DNA of 64,000 nt, taken from Oleisolibacter albus. Its GTDB lineage: Bacteria > Pseudomonadota > Alphaproteobacteria > Azospirillales > Azospirillaceae. The position numbers and the translations under genes were made by a program. Under the pieces are notes generated by a model. That model ran no database searches. It saw only the letters and a program-made list of their open reading frames with translations, and was not told the origin of the DNA. The DNA is taken from positions 186,001-250,000 of the forward strand of contig NZ_QGNJ01000004.1 of the NCBI RefSeq assembly GCF_003336875.1, in the 5' to 3' direction. Shown in pieces: positions 8,665 to 17,457 of this stretch; the stretch's first letter is position 1; each line of letters begins with the position of its first letter.

Positions 8665-10932
8665 ATGCGGGCACGTCTGGGGGCCGGGGTGGCCCTGCTG
8701 GCACTGATGGGGCAGGCGGCGGCGGCCGAGCCGGGCACGGCGCCGGGTGATGCGCCCATGCTGGACGAGGTGGTCGTCACCGGGGAGAAGCAGGGCCGTT
8801 CCCTGCACAATACGCCCAGCAGCGTGCATGTGGTCGGCAGCGAGCAGATCGAGGCCGAGGGGCTGGTCGATCTCTATGACGTGCTGGACCGCACAGCCAA
8901 CGCCGGCAGCCGCGCCGGCAAGGCCGGAGTCACCATCCGCGGCATCGATGCCTTCGGTGTCTCGGGTGCCGGCAACGGCATGCTGGCCAGCATCTATGTC
9001 GATGGGGCGGTGCTGCCGCGGCGCGCCGTGCAGGCGGCCAATCTGGCGGTCTGGGACGTGAAGCAGGTGGAGGTGCTGCGCGGGCCGCAATCCACCCTGC
9101 AGGGCCGCAACGCCCTGGCCGGCGCCATCGTCCTCCGCACCGAGGACCCCGGCTTCGACTGGTCGGGCAAGGCAAGGCTGGTCTATGGCGAGGGGGGGCG
9201 GCACGAGGCCGCCGCCGCCATCGGGGGGCCGCTGGTGGCGGACGAACTGGCTTTCCGCCTGTCGGCAGAGGCCACGGAGAAGAACGGGTTCAGCTACAAC
9301 CCCGTGCGCGACGAATATGCCGACCGGCGCACCACCGGCAGCTACCGGGCCAAGATGCTGTATACGCCCAAGGCTCTGCCCGATCTCGAGGTGAAGCTCA
9401 GCGCCAGCCATCTGCGCAGCCGTGAGGGCACCGAATTCGTGGACATCACCAACGGCACCCGTTGGGACGACCGCGCCAACTACTCCAACGATCCCAACAA
9501 GACCGAGACCGATACCAACATCCTGGTGCTGGATGTGGGCTACGCCCTGTCGGATCAGGTGACCCTGACCTCGCTGACGACCTGGAACCGTTCCGACTAT
9601 CGCTACCGGGCCGATCAGAACTGGACGCCGTCCAACGACGACAAGGTCACCATTGATGATGTGGGCAAGACGGTCTCGCAGGAGCTGCGGGCGAATCTCG
9701 ATCTTGGCCGGCTGACGGGCATCGTCGGCGCCTATTACGCCCATATCGACGAGCCCACCCGATCGACCTCGCAGGTCGGGTTGAGCCTGGCGCAGGCCGG
9801 TGTGGCCGGTCTGCTGACGGCGCCGCCCTCGGCCGGCGGCTTCGGCCTGCCCACCGAACTGGCCAACCAGGTGCTGGCGCTCTATCCGGCCCAGTTGCCC
9901 ATCTATTCGCAGCAGAACAGCCCGCAGACGGTCGAGACCTATGCGGTCTTCACCGACCTGACCTATGCCCTGACCGACCGGCTGAAGCTCAATGCCGGCC
10001 TGCGCTGGGACCGGGAGGACCAGACCCGCGCCGTCAACAACAGCGCCTCGCTCCGCACCAGCCTGCCGGACCCGGCCAATCCGGCCTATTCCGCCCTGGT
10101 CCGTCAGATCGTCGCCGGCATCAACGGGGCGGTGAATGCGCAGCTGGCCAACGCCACCTCGGCCCAGCCGGAATCCTCTGCCGATTTCACTGCTGTCCTG
10201 CCCAAGGGCGGCGTCACCTATGACTGGACGCCGGATCTGGCCACCAGCGCCATGGTCCAGCGCGGCTACCGCTCCGGCGGCGTGGTGGTGAACACGGCGC
10301 GCTCCACGGTGGTGGCCTTTGATCCCGAATATACCTGGAACTACGAGCTGTCGTTGCGCAGCCGCTGGCTGGACCGGCGTCTGACCGTCAATGCCAACCT
10401 GTTCTATGTGGACTGGACGGACCAGCAGGTGAATGTCCGCCTGTCCGGCAACATCTATGACACCCAGACCGAGAATGCCGGCAAGTCCCACCTGTGGGGC
10501 GGCGAGGTGGAAACCAGCTATGCCGTCACCCGCGATCTCGATCTCTATGCCTCGGTCGGCTACACCCGGACCCGCTTCGACGATTTCGTCTTCAGCACCC
10601 AGAATCTCGAGGGCAACGAATTCGCCTTTGCCCCGCGCTGGTCGCTGGCCGCGGGCGGCACCTGGCGCTTCGCCGACGGCTTCTTCGCCGCGCTGAACGC
10701 CAATTACCGCAGCGCCGCCTATGCCGAGGCCATCGACGAGGACAAGCGCCTGATCTCCGCCCGCACCCTGGTCAATGCCCGGCTGGGTTACGAGCGGGAC
10801 AAGTACGGCCTCTATCTCTATGCCGACAACCTGCTGGACCAGCGCTACTACGCCACCCGTTACGCCAGTTACCGCTGGGCCGGGCTGGGCGACCCGCGCA
10901 CCGTGGGCGTGATGCTGGAGGCGCGGTTCTGA
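8665..10932 (+). CDS. TonB-dependent outer-membrane receptor
   Basis: This is an about 755-residue outer-membrane active transporter, probably for a ferric siderophore or other large ligand. A signal peptide (MRARLGAGVALLALMGQAAAAE) precedes a TonB-box-like MLDEVVVTGEK. The plug domain follows, with VTIRGIDAFG, VEVLRGPQSTLQGRNALAGAI. A long beta-barrel is rich in alternating aromatic residues and ends in the terminal phenylalanine motif VMLEARF. The second ATG (8665) is chosen because GAAGGGG is then about 7 bases upstream; the first ATG (8659) abuts it. The ligand cannot be assigned. A Fur-like promoter suggests iron. The neighbouring cobalamin adenosyltransferase hints at corrinoids, but that gene is convergent, not co-transcribed. 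Confidence 0.9.
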   Translation: MRARLGAGVALLALMGQAAAAEPGTAPGDAPMLDEVVVTGEKQGRSLHNTPSSVHVVGSEQIEAEGLVDLYDVLDRTANAGSRAGKAGVTIRGIDAFGVSGAGNGMLASIYVDGAVLPRRAVQAANLAVWDVKQVEVLRGPQSTLQGRNALAGAIVLRTEDPGFDWSGKARLVYGEGGRHEAAAAIGGPLVADELAFRLSAEATEKNGFSYNPVRDEYADRRTTGSYRAKMLYTPKALPDLEVKLSASHLRSREGTEFVDITNGTRWDDRANYSNDPNKTETDTNILVLDVGYALSDQVTLTSLTTWNRSDYRYRADQNWTPSNDDKVTIDDVGKTVSQELRANLDLGRLTGIVGAYYAHIDEPTRSTSQVGLSLAQAGVAGLLTAPPSAGGFGLPTELANQVLALYPAQLPIYSQQNSPQTVETYAVFTDLTYALTDRLKLNAGLRWDREDQTRAVNNSASLRTSLPDPANPAYSALVRQIVAGINGAVNAQLANATSAQPESSADFTAVLPKGGVTYDWTPDLATSAMVQRGYRSGGVVVNTARSTVVAFDPEYTWNYELSLRSRWLDRRLTVNANLFYVDWTDQQVNVRLSGNIYDTQTENAGKSHLWGGEVETSYAVTRDLDLYASVGYTRTRFDDFVFSTQNLEGNEFAFAPRWSLAAGGTWRFADGFFAALNANYRSAAYAEAIDEDKRLISARTLVNARLGYERDKYGLYLYADNLLDQRYYATRYASYRWAGLGDPRTVGVMLEARF

Positions 10933-10969
10933 TCGCGCCGCGGGGTTCTCGCCGCCGGGTTTGAGCGGA

Positions 10970-10996
10970 GACGGCCGGGGCGACCCGGCCGTCTTC
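10970..10996 (+). terminator. Hairpin terminator after the TonB receptor
   Basis: GACGGCCGGG-GCGA-CCCGGCCGTC forms a perfect 10-bp stem with a 4-nt loop starting 38 bp after the stop codon. It is followed only by TTCAATC, so intrinsic termination would be modest. Confidence 0.45.
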
Positions 10997-11009
10997 AATC
11001 CGGGCCACT

Positions 11010-11069
11010 GTCGTTGTGGCTGGCGTCGTTGTGGCCGCCGTCGTTGTGGCCGCCGTCGTTGTGGTTGGC
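11010..11069. repeat. 15-bp tandem repeat, four copies
   Basis: The unit GTCGTTGTGGCCGCC and close variants occur four times head to tail (11010, 11025, 11040, 11055), and a decayed fifth copy follows. It lies between the convergent TonB receptor and pduO and outside both coding regions. Copy number could vary between strains by slippage. Confidence 0.8.
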
Positions 11070-11093
11070 GTCGATGGGGCCCGCCGGGTCCGT

Positions 11094-11669
11094 TCAGCGG
11101 TTCTGGCCGGGCACCCACAGCACGTCGGCGCCGCGGTTGACCCAGCGGGCCAGCACGAACAGATGGTCCGACAGCCGGTTGAGATACTGCAGGGCCGGGG
11201 CGCCGACAGGCTCGTGGCTGGCCAGATCGGTGGCCAGACGCTCGGCCCGGCGCACCACGGTGCGGGCCAGGTGCAGATGCGCCGCCGCCGGCGAGCCGCC
11301 GGGCAGGATGAAGCTGTTCAGCGGCGGCAGCTCGGCGTTCATGGCGTCGATCTCCGCCTCCAGGCGCTCCACCTGGGCGGGGATGATGCGCAGGGGCGGA
11401 TAGGGCGGGTTCTCCTGCTCCGGGGTGCAGAGATCGGCGCCCAGGTCGAACAGATCATTCTGGATGCGGCCCAGCATGGCGTCGGCCCGGCCCAGATCGC
11501 CATCGTTGCCGCCGGTGTGCAACCGGGCCAGACCCAGCACGCTGTTGGCCTCGTCCACCGTGCCGAAGGCGGCCACGCGCACGGCATGCTTGGGCACCCG
11601 GCGCCCGTCGCCCAGCGAGGTCTCGCCCTGGTCGCCGCCACGGGTATAGATGCGGGTCAGTTTCACCAT
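11094..11669 (-). CDS. pduO: Cob(I)alamin adenosyltransferase, PduO type
   Basis: This 191-residue enzyme transfers adenosyl from ATP to cob(I)alamin to make coenzyme B12. The N-terminal ATP-binding motif KLTRIYTRGGDQGETSLGDGRRV is diagnostic of the PduO family. The core FGTVDEANSVLGLAR and the C-terminal RLSDHLFVLARWVNRGADVLWVPG, with the conserved Arg and Asp residues, are also present. Its stop is followed by the 15-bp repeats. It begins 3 bp after the twin-transmembrane gene, so the two form an operon. In relatives this pair normally continues into etfB-etfA-hbd, whereas here the TonB receptor lies between. Confidence 0.93.
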   Translation of the reverse strand: MVKLTRIYTRGGDQGETSLGDGRRVPKHAVRVAAFGTVDEANSVLGLARLHTGGNDGDLGRADAMLGRIQNDLFDLGADLCTPEQENPPYPPLRIIPAQVERLEAEIDAMNAELPPLNSFILPGGSPAAAHLHLARTVVRRAERLATDLASHEPVGAPALQYLNRLSDHLFVLARWVNRGADVLWVPGQNR

Positions 11670-11672
11670 GGA

Positions 11673-11870
11673 TCAGGCCTGTGATGTGAGGAAAGCCAGG
11701 GTGAACAGCACCAGCGCCAGGATCTGCAGGCGCACGCGCCACCACATCAGCCGGTTGCCGTACTTGGCATTGAAATCGCCGCCGCGCGCCATGCCGAACA
11801 GTCCCATGACCAGCACGGCCAGGGTCGCCACCATGGCCAGGATCATCAGGAAGACCAGGAAACCACTCAT
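11673..11870 (-). CDS. Twin-transmembrane HIG1-domain-like small membrane protein
   Basis: This is a 65-residue protein with two hydrophobic helices (about residues 4-26 and 48-62). They are joined by a charged loop containing GGDFNAKYGNRLMWWRVRLQ. The loop motif N-x-x-YGN-x-LMxxRV-x-LQ is characteristic of the HIG1/hypoxia-induced-protein-like family that precedes pduO and etfB in many alphaproteobacteria. Mitochondrial relatives associate with respiratory complexes; the bacterial function is not established. The start ATG at 11870 yields the short form, and upstream in-frame sequence is not conserved in character. It is probably co-transcribed with pduO. Confidence 0.85.
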   Translation of the reverse strand: MSGFLVFLMILAMVATLAVLVMGLFGMARGGDFNAKYGNRLMWWRVRLQILALVLFTLAFLTSQA

Positions 11871-12040
11871 CCTCGCTCTCGACTGTCCGGGGAAGGGCGC
11901 GCAGGCGCCGGAGCGCAGCATATGGGGCGCGGGGGACCGCTTGCCAGTCCCGATTTTCACGCCCTGTCGCGGCCGGGCGCACGGGGCCGGCGGCGACAGG
12001 GCATTGCACCATCCCCCGCTCCGGGGGTAGCGTCGGGGGC

Positions 12041-12892
12041 ATGAGCTTCCTGCGCCATATCATCGCCTGCAATACCCACGATCTCGACCGCTTCCGCCCC
12101 TTCCGGGTGGCGGGGCGGCAGGTGGGCTGGCTGCGGCTGGATTTCCTGATGCAGCTGGCCCGTTTCGGCGGCCCCTTCGTCCCGCAGGAGGGGGGGATCG
12201 CCCTGGCCGACGATCTGGACACGGCCGAGGCCCGCAGTTCGGCCGTGGCGGAGGCCCTGGCCGAGCTGGTGCGCCGGGGCGTGCTGCCCAGGCTGCGGGG
12301 CGAGATCTATCCGGTGCTGACGGAGTGGGGCGCCACGCCGCTGCTGGGCCTGGACCGGGGAGTCGTGTCCTTCTTCGGCATCAAGAGTTTCGGCCTGCAC
12401 ATCAACGGCTTCGTGCGCCGGCCCGACGGGCTGCATCTCTGGGTCGGGCTGCGGGCCAAGGACCGCGGCATCGCCCCCGGCCAGTACGACAATCTCGTGG
12501 CCGGCGGTCAGCCCATGGGCCTGACACTGGCGGAGAACCTGGTGAAGGAAGCGCGGGAGGAGGCGGACCTGCCGCCCGACCTGGCCGCACGCGCCACTCC
12601 CGTGGGCGCCATCTCCTACCGCATGGAGAATGGCCGCGGGCTGAAGGACGACACGCTGTTCTGCTATGATCTGGACCTGGCGCCGGACGTGGTGCCGCGC
12701 AACACCGACGGTGAGGTGGAGCGGTTCGAGCTGTGGCCGGTGGAGCGCGTGGCCGCCAGCGTGCGCGACAGCGACGACTGGAAGTTCAACGTCAATCTGG
12801 TGGTCATCGATTTCCTGATCCGCCATGGCGTGCTGACGCCGGAGCATCCGGAGTATCTGGCCCTCTGCCGCGGCCTGCGCCGGCCGGCCTGA
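12041..12892 (+). CDS. DUF4743-containing Nudix hydrolase
   Basis: This is a 283-residue two-domain protein. The N-terminal about 120 residues (MSFLRHIIACNTHDLDRFRPF onwards) match the DUF4743 region, found fused to Nudix domains in thiamine-pyrophosphokinase-like and Tnr3-like proteins. The C-terminal Nudix box lies in GGQPMGLTLAENLVKEAREEADL, with the G-x5-E-x7-REA-x-EE arrangement for Mg2+-dependent pyrophosphate cleavage. In fungal Tnr3 relatives the substrate is oxidised thiamine pyrophosphate, so a housecleaning role on damaged thiamine diphosphate is plausible by homology. It is divergent from the HIG1-pduO operon. Confidence 0.87.
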   Translation: MSFLRHIIACNTHDLDRFRPFRVAGRQVGWLRLDFLMQLARFGGPFVPQEGGIALADDLDTAEARSSAVAEALAELVRRGVLPRLRGEIYPVLTEWGATPLLGLDRGVVSFFGIKSFGLHINGFVRRPDGLHLWVGLRAKDRGIAPGQYDNLVAGGQPMGLTLAENLVKEAREEADLPPDLAARATPVGAISYRMENGRGLKDDTLFCYDLDLAPDVVPRNTDGEVERFELWPVERVAASVRDSDDWKFNVNLVVIDFLIRHGVLTPEHPEYLALCRGLRRPA

Positions 12893-12944
12893 GGGCGGCC
12901 TGATCCGCGGCATTCCGCCGGCGCGTTTCGCCGGCGCGGGACCG

Positions 12945-13017
12945 GGTGCACAGGGGACCGGGCGTACAGGGGACCGGGCGCACAGGGGACCGGGTGGGGA
13001 ACCCCGGTCCCCTGTGC
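12945..13017. repeat. Three 16-bp tandem repeats fused to a 15-bp hairpin
   Basis: The unit GGTGCACAGGGGACCG and variants repeat at 12945, 12961 and 12977. The last copy doubles as the left arm of a perfect inverted repeat, GCACAGGGGACCGGG (12980-12994) with its complement at 13003-13017. It lies between the Nudix gene and treY. It may act as a terminator for the Nudix gene, though no T-run follows. Confidence 0.7.
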
Positions 13018-13167
13018 TGTGTTCTTGCTTTCACGTGGGGTGTCCGCACCGGGCCGCGGCCGTTCTTCCTGTCCGGTCCGTCCCGTGGGAGATCCCGCCC
13101 GTCCGGCGCGCCTGCGCCGGGCGTTCGCTCCTCCATCCCGGAGGGGAAACGGAGCCAGATCCCGCCC

Positions 13168-16098
13168 ATGCCCGCCGAGACGCCGCCCCTCATCCCCGCC
13201 GTGCCCCGGGCCACTGCCCGGCTGCAGTTCGCCGCCGGTTTCGGGTTCGCCCAGGCCCGGGAGCTGGTGCCCTATCTGGCCCGGCTGGGCATCAGCCATC
13301 TCTATGCCTCGCCCTTCCTGAAGGCACGGCCGGGCTCGACCCACGGCTATGACATCACCGACCATGCCCAGCTGAACCCCGAACTGGGCAGCGCGGCCGA
13401 TTTCGACGCGCTGGTGGCGGCGCTGCACGCCCAGGGCATGGGGCTGATCCTGGATTTCGTGCCCAACCATATGGGGGTCGGCGGGTCGGACAATCCCTGG
13501 TGGCTGGATGTGCTGGAATGGGGGCAGGCCAGCCTCTACGCCCCCTTCTTCGACATCGACTGGGAGGCGCATGCCGACGGGCGCCTGCTGCTGCCGGTGC
13601 TGGGCGACCAGTACGGCACCATCCTGGAGAAGGGGGAGCTGACGCTGGTGTTCGAGGGCGGCGGCTTCAGCGTGGTCTATTATGCCCATCGCTGCCCCAT
13701 CGCCGTGCGCGACTATCCCCGCCTGCTGCGCGAGGCCTGGGAGCGGCTGGAGGATGGCGCCGCGCGCGAGCCCCTGTCCGATCTCGCCAACGGCTTCGCC
13801 GGGCTGGGCACGCCGCCCAAAGGCATGCAGAAGCTGGCCGGGCTGCGGCGGCAGGTGGACGAGCTGAAATCCCGGCTGGCCGCCCTGGTGGAGCAGGATG
13901 CCAAGATCGCCGCCGCCATCACCGCCGTGCTGGACCGTGTCAACGGCAGGCCGGACGATCCCGCCAGCTTCCGCGACCTGCACGCCCTGCTGGAGCGCCA
14001 GTCCTACCGCATGGCCTTCTGGCGCGTGGCCTCGGACGAGATCAATTACCGCCGCTTCTTCGACGTCAACGAGCTGGCCGGCCTGCGCATGGAGCGGCCG
14101 GATCTGTTCGAGCTGGCCCACCCGCTGGTGTTCCGGCTGATTTCCGACGGCAAGCTGCAGGGCCTGCGCATCGACCATATCGACGGGCTTTACGATCCCA
14201 AGGCCTATGCCGAGCAGGTGCAGACCCGTGCCGCCTATCTGACCGACCGGCCCGGGGAATTGCCGGTGGAGGCCGGGGGACCCCGCCTGCGCGATCCGCT
14301 CTATGTGGTGGTGGAGAAGATCCTGGCCCGGCACGAGAAGCTGCGCGAGGACTGGCCGGTGGCCGGCACCACGGGCTACGAGTTCATGGTTATGGTCGGC
14401 GGCCTGTTCGTCGATCCGGCGGCCGAGGCGGCGCTGACCGAAACCTATGAGCGCTTCCTGGAGCGCGCCGCCCCCTACGAGGAAATGCTGCTGGAGGCCA
14501 AGCGTCTGATCCTGGGCCGCAACCTGTCGGCCGAGCTGAACGTGCTGGCGCGCGAGCTGCACGGGTTGGCGCAGCAGAGCTGGTCCACCCGCGACCACAC
14601 CCGCACCGGCATCCGCCGGGCCCTGGCCGACGTGGTGGCGCATTTCCCGGTCTACCGCACCTATGTCACCGGCGACGGGGCGGCGGAGGAGGACCGGCGC
14701 TACATCGACTGGGCCGTGACCCGCGCCCGTCGCGGGGCGGAGGCCGCCACCGACCTCAGCGTCTATGAGTTCCTGCGCCGGGCCCTGACCGGCGATCTGG
14801 CCGCCGACAAGGCCCATGGCTACAAGGCCGCGGAGGTGATCCGTCTGGCCATGAAGGCGCAGCAATTCACCGGCCCGGTCATGGCCAAGGCGGTGGAGGA
14901 CACGCTGTTCTACCGCTATGTCCGTCTGGCCTGCCTGAACGAGGTGGGGGGCGACCCCGACCATTTCGGCACCGGAGTCGGCCTCTTCCACAAGGCCAAC
15001 CAGGAACGTCAGCGCCACTGGCCGCACCAGCTGCTGGCCACCGCCACCCACGACCACAAGCGCGGCGCCGATACCCGTGTGCGCATGGCCGTCATCAGCG
15101 AGCTGGCGGAGGACTGGGGCAGCCATGTGCGCAAATGGTCCCGCCTCAACAAGCTGAAGAAGCGGGAGATGGAACAGAAGCCGGCTCCCGGCCGCAATGA
15201 CGAGTATCTGCTGTACCAGACGCTGGTGGGTGCCTGGCCGCTGGATCTGGACAAGCCGGAGGGGCCTGGGCTCGACGCCTTCGCCGACCGTCTCTGCGCC
15301 TATATGCTGAAGGCGGTGCGCGAATCGAAATACCGCTCCAACTGGGCCGCGCCCGACACCGATTACGAGGAGGCGCTGGAGCGCTTCATCCGCGCCATCC
15401 TCGATCCCGGCCGCAGCGCTGCCTTCCTGGAGGATCTCATCGGCTTCATCCGCCGGGTGGAACCTGTGGGCGCCATCAACGGCCTGTCGCAGCAGCTTCT
15501 GGCCGCCACGGCGCCGGGCGTGCCCGATCTCTATCAGGGCACCGACTTCTGGGACCTGTCGCTGGTGGACCCGGACAACCGCCGTCCGCCCGATTGGGCG
15601 GCGCGGCAGGCGGCGCTGGAGCGGCCGGCCGCGGTGGAGGAACTGCTGGTGCAGTGGCGGGACGGGCGCATCAAACAGCATGTGTTGCATACGGCCCTGC
15701 AGCACCGGGCCCGCGTCCCCGCCCTCTATGCCGAGGGCGAATATGTGCCGGTGGAGGCCAGCGGTCCCGCGGCCGAGCGCGTGGTCGCCTTCCTGCGCCG
15801 CGGCGGCGGGGCGGCGGCGCTGGTGGTGGCGCCGCGGCTGGTGGCGCCGCTGCTGCCCAACCACGGGCAGCGGCCGCTGGTGCCGGCCGAGGCCTGGCAC
15901 GAGACCGTGCTGCACCTGCCGGACCTGCCCGATGGCGTCCGCCTGCGCAACCTGCTGACCGGTGACGCGGTCCCCTGGCCCAGCGAGGGGCGGCCCGGCG
16001 CCCGGTCCGATGGCGGGCGGCTGGCCGTCGCCGACGTGCTGTCCCGTTTCCCCGTGGCCCTGCTGGCGACGGAGGAGACCCCGGCTGAGGCCGGCTGA
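13168..16098 (+). CDS. treY: Maltooligosyl trehalose synthase
   Basis: TreY isomerises the reducing-end alpha-1,4 bond of maltodextrin to an alpha,alpha-1,1 (trehalosyl) bond. This 976-residue GH13 enzyme shows the family-specific start LGISHLYASPFLKARPGSTHGYDITDHAQLNPELG. It also has GLILDFVPNHMGVGG, the catalytic-nucleophile region GLRIDHIDGLYDP, and the conserved ATHDHKRGADTRVR. The length is slightly above the usual about 900 residues. The start is the ATG giving MPAETPPLIP, just ahead of the conserved barrel. Its partner TreZ is at 58.3 kb rather than adjacent. With glgX it forms the complete glycogen-to-trehalose route. Confidence 0.95.
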   Translation: MPAETPPLIPAVPRATARLQFAAGFGFAQARELVPYLARLGISHLYASPFLKARPGSTHGYDITDHAQLNPELGSAADFDALVAALHAQGMGLILDFVPNHMGVGGSDNPWWLDVLEWGQASLYAPFFDIDWEAHADGRLLLPVLGDQYGTILEKGELTLVFEGGGFSVVYYAHRCPIAVRDYPRLLREAWERLEDGAAREPLSDLANGFAGLGTPPKGMQKLAGLRRQVDELKSRLAALVEQDAKIAAAITAVLDRVNGRPDDPASFRDLHALLERQSYRMAFWRVASDEINYRRFFDVNELAGLRMERPDLFELAHPLVFRLISDGKLQGLRIDHIDGLYDPKAYAEQVQTRAAYLTDRPGELPVEAGGPRLRDPLYVVVEKILARHEKLREDWPVAGTTGYEFMVMVGGLFVDPAAEAALTETYERFLERAAPYEEMLLEAKRLILGRNLSAELNVLARELHGLAQQSWSTRDHTRTGIRRALADVVAHFPVYRTYVTGDGAAEEDRRYIDWAVTRARRGAEAATDLSVYEFLRRALTGDLAADKAHGYKAAEVIRLAMKAQQFTGPVMAKAVEDTLFYRYVRLACLNEVGGDPDHFGTGVGLFHKANQERQRHWPHQLLATATHDHKRGADTRVRMAVISELAEDWGSHVRKWSRLNKLKKREMEQKPAPGRNDEYLLYQTLVGAWPLDLDKPEGPGLDAFADRLCAYMLKAVRESKYRSNWAAPDTDYEEALERFIRAILDPGRSAAFLEDLIGFIRRVEPVGAINGLSQQLLAATAPGVPDLYQGTDFWDLSLVDPDNRRPPDWAARQAALERPAAVEELLVQWRDGRIKQHVLHTALQHRARVPALYAEGEYVPVEASGPAAERVVAFLRRGGGAAALVVAPRLVAPLLPNHGQRPLVPAEAWHETVLHLPDLPDGVRLRNLLTGDAVPWPSEGRPGARSDGGRLAVADVLSRFPVALLATEETPAEAG

Positions 16099-16152
16099 GG
16101 GCCGGCCGAGTCACAGGGGGCGCCGGGGGCCGGAGAGGTCCCCGGTTCCGTG

Positions 16153-16740
16153 TCAGCCCTTGGCCGGGGCCTTGCTGGCGGCCGCCTTGGTTCCCGCCTT
16201 CACCGGGGCGGCATAGCGGGCCAGCCAGTCGACGATGGCCTGCGGGGATTTGGAGCGGGCGTCGGCCAGTTCGGCGCTGTCGGTCTTGTTGACCAGGGTG
16301 CCGTCGGCCTCCAGCACCAGCACGGTGGGCACGCCGCGCAGCTTCTCGATGCCGAAGCGCTGCGGGATCTGCAGGTTCTTGTTCATGCGGCCCACATCCA
16401 CCGTCACCACGGCGTAATGGGCCTCCAGGAACGGCTTCACCTCCGGCAGTTCCATCATGCCGGCCAGGATGCGGCAGTCCGGGCACCAGTTGCCGCCCAG
16501 ATCGATCAGCACGCGCTTGCCGTCGGCCTTCGCCCGGGCGAAAGCGGCGGCCACGGCCGCCTCGGCATCGGCAGTCTCGTCATAGGGCAGGGGCAGCGGG
16601 TTCGTCAGCTGCGCCAGATCGGTGATGCCGACCTTGGGCGCCTCCACCTGGGCGAGGGCGGGGGCGGCCAGACCCAGCGCAAGGCCGGCGGCGAGAAGGG
16701 CCGGGGCGGCCAGGGTCGGGATCAGCGGTTTCTGCGGCAT
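16153..16740 (-). CDS. Periplasmic thioredoxin-like protein
   Basis: This is a 195-residue exported protein. It has a signal peptide (MPQKPLIPTLAAPALLAAGLA...ALAQ) and a thioredoxin fold with active-site motif GGNWCPDCRILAGMM. The later cis-proline segment RGVPTVLVLEADG is also present. The WCxDC-type site resembles DUF255/DsbD-C-like and cytochrome-maturation thioredoxins. The C-terminus is Ala/Lys-rich (KAGTKAAASKAPAKG) and may be a flexible tail. The redox partner is not evident. It is convergent with treY. Confidence 0.82.
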   Translation of the reverse strand: MPQKPLIPTLAAPALLAAGLALGLAAPALAQVEAPKVGITDLAQLTNPLPLPYDETADAEAAVAAAFARAKADGKRVLIDLGGNWCPDCRILAGMMELPEVKPFLEAHYAVVTVDVGRMNKNLQIPQRFGIEKLRGVPTVLVLEADGTLVNKTDSAELADARSKSPQAIVDWLARYAAPVKAGTKAAASKAPAKG

Positions 16741-16888
16741 GGGGACGGGTTCCCGGATTGCGGAAACGACCACTCTACCGCAGGATGGCCCCTTGTGAAG
16801 CCGTTGCGCGCCGCTTGCCGCCCGGTTCCGCACCTTAGGCTTTCCGGCTGTTCTCCCTCCGGACCTTCCGCCCGCTGACCGGACGCCG

Positions 16889-17317
16889 ATGGATCTCTCT
16901 TATCTCTCCATGTTCGTGGTGGCCTTCGGCGCCGCCACCGTGCTGCCAATCCAGTCGGAAATCCTGCTGGTCGGACTGCTGTTGCAGCACGAGTACAACC
17001 CGGCTCTGCTGGTGCTGGTGGCCAGTGTCGGCAATACGCTGGGATCGTGCGTGAACTGGTATATGGGCCGCTGGCTGCGCCATCTCGCCGAGAAACCCTG
17101 GTTCCCCGCGCCGGAGAAGGCCCTGGCCAAGGCCGAGCGCTTCTACAAGAAGTACGGGCTGTGGTCGCTGCTGCTGGCCTGGACCCCGTTCCTGGGCGAC
17201 CCGCTGACCATCGTCGCCGGCTCGCTGCGCGTACCCTTCCTGCCCTTCGTGCTGATGGTCGGCGCCGGCAAGGCCGCCCGCTTCCTGGCTGTGACCCTGG
17301 CGACGCTGCAGTTCTGA
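16889..17317 (+). CDS. YqaA-family (DedA/SNARE-associated) inner-membrane protein
   Basis: This is a 142-residue membrane protein with about four hydrophobic segments. Signatures are LPIQSEILLVGLLL, SVGNTLGSCVNWYMGRW, then FYKKYGLWSLLLAWTPFLGDPLTIVAGSLRVPF and the C-terminal GKAARFLAV. The glycine- and proline-rich motif between the two halves (W-x-P-x-x-GDP-x-T-x-x-AG) is typical of YqaA/DedA. DedA relatives act in lipid carrier flipping and membrane homeostasis; the role of YqaA itself is unresolved. It is followed by two tRNA genes on the opposite strand. Confidence 0.85.
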   Translation: MDLSYLSMFVVAFGAATVLPIQSEILLVGLLLQHEYNPALLVLVASVGNTLGSCVNWYMGRWLRHLAEKPWFPAPEKALAKAERFYKKYGLWSLLLAWTPFLGDPLTIVAGSLRVPFLPFVLMVGAGKAARFLAVTLATLQF

Positions 17318-17342
17318 GGGGGAATGTATTCGTCTGGTGGAA

Positions 17343-17419
17343 TGGCGCGCCCGAAAGGATTCGAACCTCTGACCCCCAGATTCGTAGTCTGGTGCTCTAT
17401 CCAGCTGAGCTACGGGCGC
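17343..17419 (-). tRNA. tRNA-Arg(ACG), copy 1
   Basis: This is a 77-nt cloverleaf read on the minus strand. The acceptor stem is GCGCCCG/CGGGCGC with an encoded CCA. The D-arm contains AGCTCAGCTGG, the anticodon stem-loop is CAGACTACGAATCTG with anticodon ACG, and the T-arm contains GGTTCGAATCC. It is identical to the second copy 115 bp away. Confidence 0.97.
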
Positions 17420-17457
17420 AGCGCCCCAGGCCTGTGAGCCTGGCACCGGTGGTGGAA

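Noticed and set aside
12946-13167. Long in-frame N-terminal extension of treY reading through the repeats and hairpin
   Set aside because: The extension has no TreY-like character; the ATG at 13168 immediately precedes the conserved barrel.
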